In this document: in pieces, positions 18,065 to 26,549 of the stretch
Position numbering within the stretch: position 1 is the stretch's first letter
How the letters are laid out: every line of letters begins with the position of its first letter
Assembly: GCF_001187555.1 (NCBI RefSeq)
Contig: NZ_LFIJ01000001.1
Span: 1,266,169-1,330,168, forward strand
DNA from: Gilvimarinus polysaccharolyticus
Lineage (GTDB): Bacteria > Pseudomonadota > Gammaproteobacteria > Pseudomonadales > Cellvibrionaceae
Reading direction: 5' to 3'
DNA length: 64,000 nucleotides
Notes under the pieces: generated by a model
Database searches by the model: none
What the model was told of the DNA's origin: nothing
Seen by the model: the letters and a program-made list of their open reading frames with translations, nothing else
Position numbers and translations under genes: made by a program

Positions 18065-19240
18065 TTAAGATACTAACGGCGCCAACTGGGCAATCAACCG
18101 CTGCGCGCGTGCATCGATCAACAAGTTTTGCCCTAAACGCGCCGTGACATACGCAAACCCCAAGCCCGACTCCGGATCGGCAAAACCAACGCTGCCACCG
18201 GCCCCAGGGTGGCCGTAGCCGGCAAGGCTACCAAATAAACAATCGTCAACCGGGCGCGAGCCCATAAACCCCAAACCAAACCGCAGCGGTACACCCAGCA
18301 CTTTATCGGGCTCGGCCGAACGCGCCTGGGTAAACTCAGCCAGCGTCTGTGCGCTAACGCCCACACGTTTAGCACCGGCCGCTAACTCACCGTAAAAGCG
18401 TGCCAACCCTAAGGCACTGGCGTGGCTGTTAGCCGCGGGGATGCACGCGCTGCGCCATTGCGGGCTGTTGGTCGAATTCATTAGCGTTTGCGGGTTGCTA
18501 AAAGCGCGGTTTATCACGCCGCGTGGGTCGGCCTTCATAAGCTGCCCCAGTGCAGCGCTATTGGCACCGGGGCTAGCACTGCCCATGGCGCCCAACGGTT
18601 TTTTTAGCGGTGCAACGTCGGCCAGCTCACTTTGCCGTGCATCGGGCACACCAAAGTGCACGTTAAGAGATAACGGCTCGGCCCAGTAGTGTTTAAATAA
18701 ATCGCTAAAAGTACGGCCGGTTACCTGTTTCGCCAGCTCGGCCAGTATCCAGCCATACAAAAAAGGCGAGTAACCTTGCGCGCTACCCGGTGTCCACCAA
18801 GGTTCATCGTACTCCAGTAGTTTGCTAACCGAATCGGCATCAAAAATCACTGGGTCTTTTAATCTTGGGTGAAACGCACTCATACCACTGCGATGGGCCA
18901 ACACCTGACGTACGCTAATATGTTCTTTGCCCTTGCCAGTAAACGCCGGCCAATAAGCGCTAATAGGCTTATCTAAAGCAATCTCGCCGCGCTCGACCAA
19001 GGTCATTATAAGAGCCGCCACTAATGGCTTACCCGCCGAAAAAACATTAACGCAGGTATCCTCTGCCCAAGCGCGGGTACGGCCTTTATCGCGAGTACCC
19101 GCCCATGCGCTGACCAAGACTTTATTGTCACGCACCACAGCAAGCGCTGCACCTTCTTCGGCAAAGCGTGAAAAATTATCACTAAAGGCGGCAATCAGCG
19201 GTTCGGCTTCGGGCTGCCAATGGCCGTGTACCTCAATCAT
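18065..19240 (-). CDS. Serine hydrolase, beta-lactamase/EstB-like family
   Basis: A 391-residue protein from the ATG at 19240 (AAGG eight bases upstream; a GTG two codons earlier is possible). It has the class C beta-lactamase/esterase fold signature SxxK as SAGK at residues 68-71 and a Tyr-Ser segment (QGYSPFLYG) in the position of the YxN motif; HPGAGGS near 345 fits the third conserved motif. No signal peptide is seen, so it is probably a cytoplasmic esterase rather than a true beta-lactamase. The substrate is unknown. A cytochrome c gene lies 34 bp upstream on the same strand. Confidence 0.85.
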   Translation of the reverse strand: MIEVHGHWQPEAEPLIAAFSDNFSRFAEEGAALAVVRDNKVLVSAWAGTRDKGRTRAWAEDTCVNVFSAGKPLVAALIMTLVERGEIALDKPISAYWPAFTGKGKEHISVRQVLAHRSGMSAFHPRLKDPVIFDADSVSKLLEYDEPWWTPGSAQGYSPFLYGWILAELAKQVTGRTFSDLFKHYWAEPLSLNVHFGVPDARQSELADVAPLKKPLGAMGSASPGANSAALGQLMKADPRGVINRAFSNPQTLMNSTNSPQWRSACIPAANSHASALGLARFYGELAAGAKRVGVSAQTLAEFTQARSAEPDKVLGVPLRFGLGFMGSRPVDDCLFGSLAGYGHPGAGGSVGFADPESGLGFAYVTARLGQNLLIDARAQRLIAQLAPLVS

Positions 19241-19274
19241 TGCCACAACCTTAAATCGTGCGCATTACTCATAG

Positions 19275-19619
19275 CTACTCTCCCTGAATGGCAAAATAAG
19301 CCGCTAGGTGCTGCATATCAGTATCCGATAAGCTCGCCACCATAGAGTTCATCATGGGGTTTTTACGCTGCCCAGATTTAAAGTCACGCAACTGCTCTAA
19401 TAAATACTCTCGTGGTTGTCCGGCTAATGAAGGGTAACTGGCCACGCGCGACACTCCGCGCGGTCCGTGGCAACTCATGCAAACCCGAGCCTTGCGCTCA
19501 CCAAGGGCAATGGGATCTTCAACAATCGGCTCACCATTATCACCTTGGGGTTTATCGCAACCGGCCAGCAGGGCTATTGATAATAGTGCCAGCAACGGGC
19601 GAGCAAAAGCAGTGATCAT
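19275..19619 (-). CDS. c-type cytochrome lipoprotein
   Basis: A 114-residue protein from the ATG at 19619. It starts with a lipoprotein signal (LLALLSIALLAGC lipobox), so it should be anchored in a membrane facing the periplasm. The haem-binding motif CMSCH is near residues 47-51, and a distal Met is available in the NPMMNSM segment. It resembles the small class I cytochromes of the c4/c5 type. Its electron partner is unknown; it precedes the serine hydrolase on the same strand. Confidence 0.88.
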   Translation of the reverse strand: MITAFARPLLALLSIALLAGCDKPQGDNGEPIVEDPIALGERKARVCMSCHGPRGVSRVASYPSLAGQPREYLLEQLRDFKSGQRKNPMMNSMVASLSDTDMQHLAAYFAIQGE

Positions 19620-19729
19620 AGGCAAGCATCCGTATAATAAAAGTCGTGGCGTATTCTAGCGCCTGTGCCGCCCCAGCGCACCTCAGTTATACTGTCAGAC
19701 AAGCAAAACCCAACCCAAAGGAGCCCCAT

Positions 19730-20053
19730 GTGAGCAAAAACAGTCGACTTGTATACTCTACCGACGGCGGCCGCGTCAGCGATAAACCTAAGCCACCCGA
19801 ACCCCCGAGCGGTGACGGCATTGTGCGCATACAACGCTCTAGCAAAGGCCGTGGCGGCAAAACCGTCAGCGTTATCAGCGGTGTACCACTTGCAGGCGAT
19901 GAACTAAAAAGCTTGGCTAAAAAGCTAAAACAGGTGTGCGGAACCGGCGGCGCATTAAAAGATGGCAACATCGAGATACAGGGAGATCACCGCGACACAC
20001 TAAAGGCCGCACTGGAAAAACTTGGCTATAACGTTAAATTGGCCGGGGGTTAA
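19730..20053 (+). CDS. yciH: YciH/SUI1-family translation factor
   Basis: A 107-residue protein from the GTG at 19730, which has AAAGGAG seven bases upstream; an in-frame ATG at 19646 lacks a site and adds a non-conserved leader. It carries the SUI1/eIF1 domain (VRIQRSSKGRGGKTVSVISGV then LAKKLKQVCGTGG...GDHRDTL). Bacterial YciH acts on start-codon selection and has been linked to stress-related translation control. It stands alone between a divergent cytochrome gene and an unknown gene. Confidence 0.93.
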   Translation: MSKNSRLVYSTDGGRVSDKPKPPEPPSGDGIVRIQRSSKGRGGKTVSVISGVPLAGDELKSLAKKLKQVCGTGGALKDGNIEIQGDHRDTLKAALEKLGYNVKLAGG

Positions 20054-20147
20054 TGCCCCTACCCAACCGTCAATCAGCTGGCTTGGTTATTGCTTTAAGC
20101 CAACCGGAGCTTTAAAACTGACAATTAACTGACGGTGAGGCAAATCC

Positions 20148-20684
20148 GTGGACAGCACGATCACATATGAAATTATCGACACCGCGTTTAAAGTCGCCAT
20201 TGGCGGCATCGTCGCACTCGCCAGCGCTTGGTGGTGGGACCGGCGACAAACGGTCATTGGCCCACGTACGCTACGGGAACAAAAGCGGCTCGATATTTTT
20301 GAAGATATCTCGGCATTTGTGGGCGAAGTAACCCATATGTTTAGCAAGTACGCGTCGCTGGCGGCAGAGTCTGTAGAATTTGGCGAGCGCTGGCCCGCCG
20401 AGCGCAAGCAAGAGTTAATTCGCATTACCGAAGAGCTCGTAGAATCTTTCGGCAAAATGTCGGCCGCCGAGGCCAAGCTGTTAATCTTGGGTGAAAAGAA
20501 CTTAGAGCGCAGCCTAAAAATATACGCGGGCCAAATAGTCGCGTTTCGGCGGCAGGTTTACAGTGGCCGCAAAGACATTACCACCGATCAAATAAATGCC
20601 CTAAAACAAGGGGTTTTACAGGCCCGCGAGAGTTTTTACGATATGCTAAGCCGCAAGTACGATCAAACCCTCGCCGGCGCTTAA
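20148..20684 (+). CDS. Hypothetical single-pass membrane protein
   Basis: A 178-residue protein from a GTG at 20148. Residues ~12-30 form one hydrophobic segment (AFKVAIGGIVALASAWWWD); the remaining ~145 residues are charged and helical, with Glu/Lys-rich stretches that could form a cytoplasmic coiled coil. No motif is recognised. It is followed by a strong bidirectional terminator shared with accA, so it is probably monocistronic. Function unknown. Confidence 0.7.
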   Translation: MDSTITYEIIDTAFKVAIGGIVALASAWWWDRRQTVIGPRTLREQKRLDIFEDISAFVGEVTHMFSKYASLAAESVEFGERWPAERKQELIRITEELVESFGKMSAAEAKLLILGEKNLERSLKIYAGQIVAFRRQVYSGRKDITTDQINALKQGVLQARESFYDMLSRKYDQTLAGA

Positions 20685-20704
20685 GCGTCCCTTAAGCAAA
20701 TAGC

Positions 20705-20747
20705 AGCCATAAAAAAACCGCCACTTTCAGGCGGTTTTTTTATGGCT
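20705..20747. terminator. Bidirectional terminator between convergent genes
   Basis: An 18-bp perfect stem (AGCCATAAAAAAACCGCC / GGCGGTTTTTTTATGGCT) with a 7-base loop sits between the plus-strand gene ending at 20684 and accA ending at 20783. A/T runs on both sides suit termination in both directions. Confidence 0.93.
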
Positions 20748-20782
20748 AACAAGTACAGCAACACAACTATTCCATAGCGTGA

Positions 20783-21730
20783 TTAATTACCGTAACTCAT
20801 TAAACGCTCGTAACGCTTATCGATAAGCTCATCCAGTGGAATCTCACTTAACTGTTCCAGCTGTTCGCTCAGACGCTCACGTAAGGTGTCGGCCATGGCA
20901 TCGATATTACGGTGCGCGCCGCCCAGTGGCTCGGGAATGGTCTCATCAACAATGCCCAACTCCTCAAGCACGGTAGAGGTCACCCCCATTGCCTCGGCGG
21001 CCAACGGTGCTTTATCGACGGTCTTCCAAATAATATTGGCGCAACCTTCAGGCGAAATAACAAAATAGGTGGAGTATTGCAGCATGTTTAGCTGATCACC
21101 CACACCAATGGCCAGAGCACCACCGGATGAACCTTCGCCAATCACAGTACAAATAATAGGCGTTTTTAAACGTGACATAACCGCCAAGTTTTGTGCGATA
21201 GCCTCACTAATGCCCCGCTCTTCTGAGTCGATACCAGGGTAGGCCCCAGGGGTGTCAATCAGAGTTAAAATGGGCAGCTTAAAACGCTCGGCCATTTCCA
21301 TTAAGCGCAAGGCTTTACGGTAACCTTCGGGCTTAGGCATACCAAAATTGCGCTGGACTTTTTCAGTCACGCCACGGCCTTTTTCTTCGCCAATCACCAT
21401 CACTGGTATGCCGTTTAAACGGGCAACGCCCCCGATAATCGCACCATCGTCACCAAAGTGACGGTCGCCATGCAGCTCGTCCCAATCGGTAAAAATACGT
21501 TTGATGTAATCGGAGGTATAAGGTCGTTGCGGATGCCGCGCGACCTGTACAACCTGCCAAGAGGTTAAATTAGAATAAATATTCTCGGTCAGTTTAGTGC
21601 TCTTTTCTTTGAGCTTACCGATTTCTTCATTGATATTGAGGTCGTTATCATTACCAACCAATTGCAGCTCCTCGATCTTACCTTCAAGGATGGCAATAGG
21701 CTGCTCAAAATCTAGATAGTTCAGGTTCAT
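20783..21730 (-). CDS. accA: Acetyl-CoA carboxylase carboxyltransferase subunit alpha
   Basis: A 315-residue protein from the ATG at 21730 ([12 protein letters not shown]...), the standard length; a TTG at 21841 would add 37 unlikely residues. The crotonase-like carboxyltransferase core is complete, with IGEEKGRG and the oxyanion segment [15 protein letters not shown]. With AccD it transfers the carboxyl group from biotin-carrier AccB to acetyl-CoA, the first step of fatty-acid synthesis. In many gammaproteobacteria dnaE lies upstream; here it does not, and a 346-bp gap separates accA from the DUF4198 operon. Confidence 0.97.
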   Translation of the reverse strand: MNLNYLDFEQPIAILEGKIEELQLVGNDNDLNINEEIGKLKEKSTKLTENIYSNLTSWQVVQVARHPQRPYTSDYIKRIFTDWDELHGDRHFGDDGAIIGGVARLNGIPVMVIGEEKGRGVTEKVQRNFGMPKPEGYRKALRLMEMAERFKLPILTLIDTPGAYPGIDSEERGISEAIAQNLAVMSRLKTPIICTVIGEGSSGGALAIGVGDQLNMLQYSTYFVISPEGCANIIWKTVDKAPLAAEAMGVTSTVLEELGIVDETIPEPLGGAHRNIDAMADTLRERLSEQLEQLSEIPLDELIDKRYERLMSYGN

Positions 21731-22033
21731 AGTCACAGTAACGTATTGGGGGGCTTGATTTACCCAAGCGCCCGAAAATTGATTAGGGTTTAACCAACCA
21801 TTTAAAAGGCTTTTGTGGCAACGGCGCAGGGAAACAAACAAAAATACGGCTACTTACTCTATAAACGCGCATTTTTAGTTTTATTTAGACGCTGCGGCGA
21901 CCTCAAATAACGTTTTTAACACTCGGCTAGGTTGCCATAAGATACGCGAAACTGGCTCGTTCGTCGACCTTTACAGCGCCCCAATCTCAGGCGGCGTTCG
22001 GAATATTCAGCTCAACTTTAAACAAGTACAAAA
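21731..22033 (-). promoter_or_regulatory. Region upstream of accA
   Basis: About 300 bp between accA and the DUF4198 operon terminator. It must contain the accA promoter. No gene or repeat recognised. Confidence 0.3.
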
Positions 22034-22056
22034 AAGGCGGCCCAATAGGCCGCCTT
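22034..22056 (-). terminator. Terminator of the DUF4198 operon
   Basis: AAGGCGGCC-CAATA-GGCCGCCTT, a 9-bp GC-rich stem. On the minus strand it is followed by a T-run and sits 20 bp after the DUF4198 stop. Confidence 0.92.
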
Positions 22057-22076
22057 AATTACAGCACCTTAAAAGC

Positions 22077-22886
22077 TTAAGGTTGCAGCACCTCAAGGGT
22101 AACCGAATAGCTGTAGTAACGCTTGGCGATCTCATTGCCCTTAGGCATCTCAATCTCAGCACCCACTTCAATCAAGTAGCGGCCAGGAACACTCCAATTA
22201 ACCTCGGCAGCACCTTTGTCATCCAAGGTATAAGACACGGTTCCCTCTTCATCGCGATAACGAGTACCATCGGGCGTTACCTCTACCGTTAAACCCTTAG
22301 CGGGCTTGCCGTTTAGGTTAAACACAAAGCGCGATGGCTCATCGGCGTATAGCGTATTGGGGTGAGCACCGCCCACCAGCTCGATGCCCTGTCCGCTTTT
22401 ACCAAAGTTGTCGCTCGGGGCACCTAGGGTAATGTAAGTTTCCAGCAAGCTAATAGACTCAGAGAACTTAACATCGGTGGCGTTGGCTGGAATCTTAGCC
22501 TTTAGCTCATCTAATGCACCACGGCCACGGCTTGGCTTTTCTTCGCCCGGCACTTGGAACGATGAAAAGTACATTGGCTTGCCACCGGACATTACGCGGT
22601 AAGTGCCTTCTTTCTCGATATCAACATCAAACACCGAGCGGCGCTTACGCTTTACCGGGTTAATAGGCTTATGCACTTCACCGGCCGGATCAATAATCTC
22701 AACGCCATCCATCGACATGCCTTTATCGACGTAAAACAAGTTGTTTGAGGCGGTAAAATCAAAGCTCACTTGCTCGGCATCGCTCAAACTAAAATCAGTA
22801 GGCAACAACCAACGCTTATGGGCATCGGCCACCAAAGGCCATCCCATAACAGATACGGTTAACGCGACAATCATCTGCTTCTTCAT
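22077..22886 (-). CDS. DUF4198 periplasmic protein
   Basis: The 269-residue protein has a signal peptide (KKQMIVALTVSVMGWPLVADAHKRW) and matches the DUF4198 family, whose members start the mature protein with AH-x-x-W-L/M and contain beta-sandwich domains; the C-terminal half includes a carboxypeptidase-regulatory-like fold (GRYLIEVGAEIE). Family members are often found near TonB receptors and are tied to metal uptake. It is the last gene of a three-gene operon preceded by a Fur box, so iron-repressed expression is likely. Its molecular role is unknown. Confidence 0.85.
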   Translation of the reverse strand: MKKQMIVALTVSVMGWPLVADAHKRWLLPTDFSLSDAEQVSFDFTASNNLFYVDKGMSMDGVEIIDPAGEVHKPINPVKRKRRSVFDVDIEKEGTYRVMSGGKPMYFSSFQVPGEEKPSRGRGALDELKAKIPANATDVKFSESISLLETYITLGAPSDNFGKSGQGIELVGGAHPNTLYADEPSRFVFNLNGKPAKGLTVEVTPDGTRYRDEEGTVSYTLDDKGAAEVNWSVPGRYLIEVGAEIEMPKGNEIAKRYYSYSVTLEVLQP

Positions 22887-22933
22887 ACGTACTCCTTTAA
22901 ATTAAATAATTAGGCTTTTAAGTGCCAGAGGCA

Positions 22934-23401
22934 TTACGGGGCAATGGTTGCCGCAATCAGGCCAAGCTCTTTCGAACCTTTCACTTCTACTTTACCGTTA
23001 TGGTTTGCCGGTAATGGCAAGCGTATATGCTCGCGGCCACCCACCTCGCGTACCGCCTCAACGTTTAGGGTTAGCGCACCTTCGGGTAAATCGCCGTCCC
23101 ACGTTAAGGTATATGTACCGGGCTTACGGGTTGCACCAGAGACACCATCAATGGGCAACTCAGTTTGCGAGCCACCACGACGCCACCAACTGCGCAAATC
23201 ACGCCACCACTTTTCTTGCTCGACCCAAACAGCCACATGCTCAACTATTTGACGACTGTCATCGCTAACCCATACCGCAATATAAGGGCGGTGATATTCC
23301 GCCACATCCATTTCGGGGATGTTTAGCTCTACCGTTAAAGTCTCGGCCTGGACAAAACTTGTCGCCGCCATCAATGCCGCAACGCCTACCAACTTGCGCA
23401 T
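22934..23401 (-). CDS. DUF2271 periplasmic protein
   Basis: A 155-residue secreted protein (signal peptide MRKLVGVAALMAATSFVQA). It fits the DUF2271 family: N-terminal YIAVWVSD, a Trp-rich middle (EKWWRDLRSWWRR), IDGVSGATRKPGTYTLTWDG, and a C-terminal GGREHIRLPL. DUF2271 genes usually accompany PepSY membrane proteins and iron-uptake genes. Here it sits between the PepSY gene (27 bp upstream) and the DUF4198 gene (47 bp downstream). Function not established. Confidence 0.87.
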   Translation of the reverse strand: MRKLVGVAALMAATSFVQAETLTVELNIPEMDVAEYHRPYIAVWVSDDSRQIVEHVAVWVEQEKWWRDLRSWWRRGGSQTELPIDGVSGATRKPGTYTLTWDGDLPEGALTLNVEAVREVGGREHIRLPLPANHNGKVEVKGSKELGLIAATIAP

Positions 23402-23428
23402 ACACGCTCCTGTAAAATTACGCCCCGG

Positions 23429-24106
23429 CTAAGGGACAAAAACAAAATAGATAGCCAGTGGAACCACAAACCCCAGCCCCACCAAAGGCCAAGTTGTGCT
23501 GCGTTTGGGCGCATAAAGCACCAACAGCAAGATCCCGGTAATAGACATAAATATGCCTAAAATTGCCGATATATCGATAAACAATGACCAAGCAGCACCA
23601 CTGTGGCGGCCTTTATGCAGATCGTTAATTAAGGCGACCGAACCGTCCGAGGTAGATTCAAACAACAACTCCCCCAGCTCGACATCAAAAATCACCGAAT
23701 CCACGCCGCCCGGCCTCTGATAATCAAAAAACCATTCCATGTCATCGCGGTCGATTTGACGCGGCACTCCCAAGCCAAACTCTTGGTCTATCACACCCAA
23801 CAACACCTGCAGCTGTTCGGTTGCGCCACTGCTTTGCCAATGGCTATGAGTGTCTGCCGGTAGCGTTGCCACTCGGCTTATCGTTTCTCGGTCGGCCTTA
23901 AACCAGCTGGGGTGGTTAAGAGTGATACCCGTAACAGAGAAAAACAGTAACGCAACCAAGCCAATGGCCGAGCTGGTCCAGTGCAACGTTCGACTCCAAC
24001 GCGCCCACTGACTCTTCTTACTGTTTTTTTTATCAGCCGTTTTTTTGTATTTACCGCGTTTAGAGCGATGCGCCTCACTCTGCCCTGGCACCGATGCCAC
24101 ACTCAC
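23429..24106 (-). CDS. PepSY-associated membrane protein
   Basis: A 225-residue protein with a Lys/Arg-rich N-terminal cytoplasmic tail, a first membrane helix (WTSSAIGLVALLFFSVTGITLNHPSWF, ~45-70), a PepSY-like periplasmic region (~75-165) ending with DLHKGRHSGAAWSLFID, and two more C-terminal helices (~170-225). This is the small PepSY_TM architecture found in iron/siderophore gene clusters, where members are candidate ferric reductases. It is the first gene of the Fur-box operon. Confidence 0.87.
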   Translation of the reverse strand: MSVASVPGQSEAHRSKRGKYKKTADKKNSKKSQWARWSRTLHWTSSAIGLVALLFFSVTGITLNHPSWFKADRETISRVATLPADTHSHWQSSGATEQLQVLLGVIDQEFGLGVPRQIDRDDMEWFFDYQRPGGVDSVIFDVELGELLFESTSDGSVALINDLHKGRHSGAAWSLFIDISAILGIFMSITGILLLVLYAPKRSTTWPLVGLGFVVPLAIYFVFVP

Positions 24107-24136
24107 ATTTACCGCCCTATTGATTTAACCAAAGGC

Positions 24137-24155
24137 GGTAATGATAATTATTACC
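24137..24155. promoter_or_regulatory. Fur box upstream of the PepSY-DUF2271-DUF4198 operon
   Basis: GGTAATGATAATTATTACC matches the 19-bp Fur consensus GATAATGATAATCATTATC at 16 positions and is nearly palindromic. It lies 31 bp upstream of the operon start at 24106, where Fur binding would block the promoter. Confidence 0.88.
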
Positions 24156-24218
24156 ATTATATTTGGCAAGCACTATCAACAGATGCGCCTGAACTTAAGG
24201 CGTGTAACGCTATAGAGG

Positions 24219-24265
24219 GAGTACAGAAATTGAGGAGTACAGAAACTGGAGAGTACAGAAATTAA
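24219..24265. repeat. Short tandem repeat GAGTACAGAAA(T/C)TG, three copies
   Basis: Three consecutive ~16-bp units starting GAGTACAGAAA run up to just after the TfoX-like gene's stop. The units differ by one or two bases. The repeat lies in the non-coding gap between the Fur box and the TfoX-like gene. Confidence 0.7.
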
Positions 24266-24280
24266 AGTAGCGCAGCTAAG

Positions 24281-24604
24281 TTACAAACTTGCGCGCAACG
24301 CTGCCGAAAACGCCCAGCGTGCCCACTGCAGCGCTTCATCGGGGTCATCGTAGATAGAATCCGGGGCCCGCCTATAGGATAAGCGGATAGATTTAATGCC
24401 TTTTTGGTAAGTGAAAGGCTCACACTCTAACTCATCAAACCAAGGGTCGGTTTGCTTATCGGCTTTTAAATAGAGGGTATTATCAGCCACTAAACCAAAC
24501 ATCAGGCCATCGTGATAAACACCATACCCTCCAAACATACGACGGGTGGTTATGGCACCAAAGGGCGCCAACACCTCATGCAAAAACTCGACAAATTCAC
24601 CCAC
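24281..24604 (-). CDS. TfoX/Sxy N-terminal domain protein
   Basis: The 107-residue protein is a stand-alone TfoX N-terminal domain: RRMFGGYGVYHDGLMFGLV (residues ~21-39) and LYLKAD (~44-49) are family hallmarks. Full TfoX/Sxy proteins also have a C-terminal domain and switch on competence genes with CRP; stand-alone versions are common and not clearly tied to competence. comEC is present elsewhere in this window. It stands alone with a small lipoprotein gene just upstream on the same strand. Confidence 0.9.
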   Translation of the reverse strand: MGEFVEFLHEVLAPFGAITTRRMFGGYGVYHDGLMFGLVADNTLYLKADKQTDPWFDELECEPFTYQKGIKSIRLSYRRAPDSIYDDPDEALQWARWAFSAALRASL

Positions 24605-24617
24605 AGAAATAACCGTG

Positions 24618-24821
24618 CTACTGTATTTGCTCTAACTGTTTACGGCGCGCTTCATCGGCTTTTTTCAGCTCGTCCTCAACGCCACGAGCTTTTTCTAACG
24701 CCTCCACCTGGCTATCGGTATAGGCCTCAAATACGCCTTTCTCGGCCACTTCCGGCTCACTGCTGTCTTGCCCACAACCGCTTAGCGCCAATGCTAGGGT
24801 TGCTATCATCCACCACTTCAT
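24618..24821 (-). CDS. Small putative lipoprotein
   Basis: A 67-residue protein from the ATG at 24821. It begins with a lipoprotein signal (MKWWMIATLALALSGC lipobox) and continues with a charged helical region rich in Glu, Lys and Ala (VEALEKARGVEDELKKADEARRKQLEQIQ) that could form a coiled coil. An upstream ATG at 24866 lacks a sensible signal sequence. It is followed by the TfoX-like gene after 14 bp. Function unknown. Confidence 0.7.
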   Translation of the reverse strand: MKWWMIATLALALSGCGQDSSEPEVAEKGVFEAYTDSQVEALEKARGVEDELKKADEARRKQLEQIQ

Positions 24822-24947
24822 ATCATGCTCCGTTGTTGTTTGTTGTGCGTAAGCATAAACCATCAACGCGCCGCTGTAGATAACCCATAACCATTTAAGC
24901 GGCCCGCCTTAAAAACATTAGCCACCGGCTTAAAACCACGCGTTAGG

Positions 24948-25175
24948 CTAATTGACCGCTCGCCCCATTTGTTTAAGCGCCGCTAAGCGCACCACATAGC
25001 CCAACTTGAATACTGCCGGAAACACTATCAGAGCGATATGCCCTGCAACAGTAGCGGGCAATGGCAGCACCAATGATTGCGGCGCGCCGTACAACACATA
25101 CACCACCAATAACGATACAGTGCCACATACAGCCATACCGCCATGAGCGGCTCGTAAGAGATAATCCGGTGCCAT
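24948..25175 (-). CDS. Small membrane protein, candidate NsrR-regulated gene
   Basis: A 75-residue protein from the ATG at 25175, which has GGAGG seven bases upstream. It has two hydrophobic segments (~14-33 and ~36-60), so it is probably an inner-membrane protein. No family recognised. It is divergent from nnrS, and the intervening 123 bp hold two NsrR-like operators, one adjacent to this gene, so it is likely part of the nitric-oxide response. This role is inferred from position only. Confidence 0.65.
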   Translation of the reverse strand: MAPDYLLRAAHGGMAVCGTVSLLVVYVLYGAPQSLVLPLPATVAGHIALIVFPAVFKLGYVVRLAALKQMGRAVN

Positions 25176-25212
25176 AGCAACCTCCAGATGAATTAAACAT
25201 GGCCCACAAAAT

Positions 25213-25235
25213 AAGATGTATTTTATATACATCTA
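25213..25235. promoter_or_regulatory. NsrR-like operator 1
   Basis: AAGATGTATTT-T-ATATACATCTA, an 11-1-11 inverted repeat, closely fits the NsrR consensus (two AANATGCATTT half-sites). It lies near the divergent start at 25175 and upstream of nnrS; nsrR itself is encoded two genes away. Confidence 0.85.
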
Positions 25236-25240
25236 TTATA

Positions 25241-25263
25241 TAGTGTATTTTTAAAACATCTTC
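25241..25263. promoter_or_regulatory. NsrR-like operator 2
   Basis: TAGTGTATTTTTAAAACATCTT plus one base is a second, weaker inverted repeat of the same type, with one good half-site (AAGATGTTTTA on the minus strand). It is 36 bp before the nnrS GTG at 25299, so it probably controls nnrS. Confidence 0.7.
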
Positions 25264-25298
25264 AAGCTTATTTTTTAAACAACTGTTAGAGGCTTACC

Positions 25299-26483
25299 GT
25301 GACGCTAACCACACGACTACAAACCTTATTTGCCTACCCCTTCAGACTGTTTTTTTTGCTGACTGGCCTTTACGCCGTAGCAATATTAATAGGTTGGCTG
25401 GGCTTTTTGCTGGCAGGTTGGCCCCTGCCGGTTGGCTTTAGTCCGCTGCAGTGGCATAGCCACGAAATGCTGTACGGTTTTGTCAGCGCCGCCATTGCCG
25501 GTTTTTTGTTAACCGCCATCACCAACTGGACCGGCTGCCAACCGTTGCGCGGCGGCAAGCTCGCCTTATTAGCTGGCGCATGGCTGGCTGGCCGCTTGGC
25601 ATTTTGGCACTTAGCCAGCCTCCCCCCAGCGCTGGTGGTGGTTGCCGACTTATCTTTTTGGCTGTTTATGTTGGTTTATGTGGTGCACGTATTAAAGGCC
25701 AGCAACAACCTGCGCAACGCACCCATCGCCGGTGTCATATTGCTGCTCAGTATCGGCAACGCGCTAATGCACTGGGGCTTTATAACAGGCAACACGCACT
25801 TATTAAGCTTGGGGCAAAACTGGGGGCTAGATTTAATCTTACTGCTCATTGCCATTATTGGCGGGCGAATTATCCCAGCCTTTAGCCGTAACTGGCTTGT
25901 CAGTCATGGCGCCAATGGCACAGCGGTGCAGCAAAACCCGTGGCTAGATCGCGCCGCCCTGCTGATTATCTTACTGCTCATCATCGCCCATACCGCAGGC
26001 GCATCCAGCGTGGTTATTAGCGCAATAGCACTCACTGCCGCCGCCCTGCACAGCGCCCGCCTTTACTTTTGGCGCGGCTGGCGTTGCCTGCGTGAGCCAC
26101 TGTTGTGGAGTTTACATTTAGGCTATTTATGGCTGGTTATTAGCTTGTGGCTACGCGCGGCCAGCCCTTGGTTAGAGCTACCGGCCAGCTTATGGCAGCA
26201 CACCCTAGCCGTAGGCGGCATAGGCACCCTGATTCTTGCCGTTATGACCCGTGTTAGCATGGGCCACACTGGCCGAACAATGGCGTTAGCTCGCGGGGCG
26301 ATATGGATTTTTATTGCCATCACCGCCGCAACTGTTGTGCGCCTGTTGGTTGCCGTAGGCTTACTGCCCTTTACCACAGGCTTAACAGCATCGGCCGGTT
26401 TATGGGTCATAGCGTTTGGCTTGTTTGTGCTAATTTACGTCCCTATATTAACGGCCTACCGCGCCGATGGTCGCCCCGGTTAA
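25299..26483 (+). CDS. nnrS: NnrS family haem-copper membrane protein
   Basis: A 394-residue, very hydrophobic protein with about 12 membrane helices. NnrS features are visible: the N-terminal segment FRLFFLLTGLYAVAILIGWLGFL, then WHSHEMLYGFVSAAIAGFLLTAITNWTG, GGRIIPAFSRNWL, and RVSMGHTGR near the C-terminus. NnrS is a haem- and copper-containing protein that relieves nitric-oxide stress. It begins at a GTG at 25299, two NsrR-like operators lie upstream, and nsrR follows 66 bp downstream. Confidence 0.95.
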   Translation: MTLTTRLQTLFAYPFRLFFLLTGLYAVAILIGWLGFLLAGWPLPVGFSPLQWHSHEMLYGFVSAAIAGFLLTAITNWTGCQPLRGGKLALLAGAWLAGRLAFWHLASLPPALVVVADLSFWLFMLVYVVHVLKASNNLRNAPIAGVILLLSIGNALMHWGFITGNTHLLSLGQNWGLDLILLLIAIIGGRIIPAFSRNWLVSHGANGTAVQQNPWLDRAALLIILLLIIAHTAGASSVVISAIALTAAALHSARLYFWRGWRCLREPLLWSLHLGYLWLVISLWLRAASPWLELPASLWQHTLAVGGIGTLILAVMTRVSMGHTGRTMALARGAIWIFIAITAATVVRLLVAVGLLPFTTGLTASAGLWVIAFGLFVLIYVPILTAYRADGRPG

Positions 26484-26549
26484 TATGGCCGCTGCAGCAT
26501 TAAACGATAGACCATCACGTGAGCAGGCAATAACAGCAAAAGGTAAAGC

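Noticed and set aside
21731-21841. Extended accA starting at TTG 21841
   Set aside because: The extra 37 residues are not AccA-like; the ATG at 21730 gives the standard N-terminus and length.
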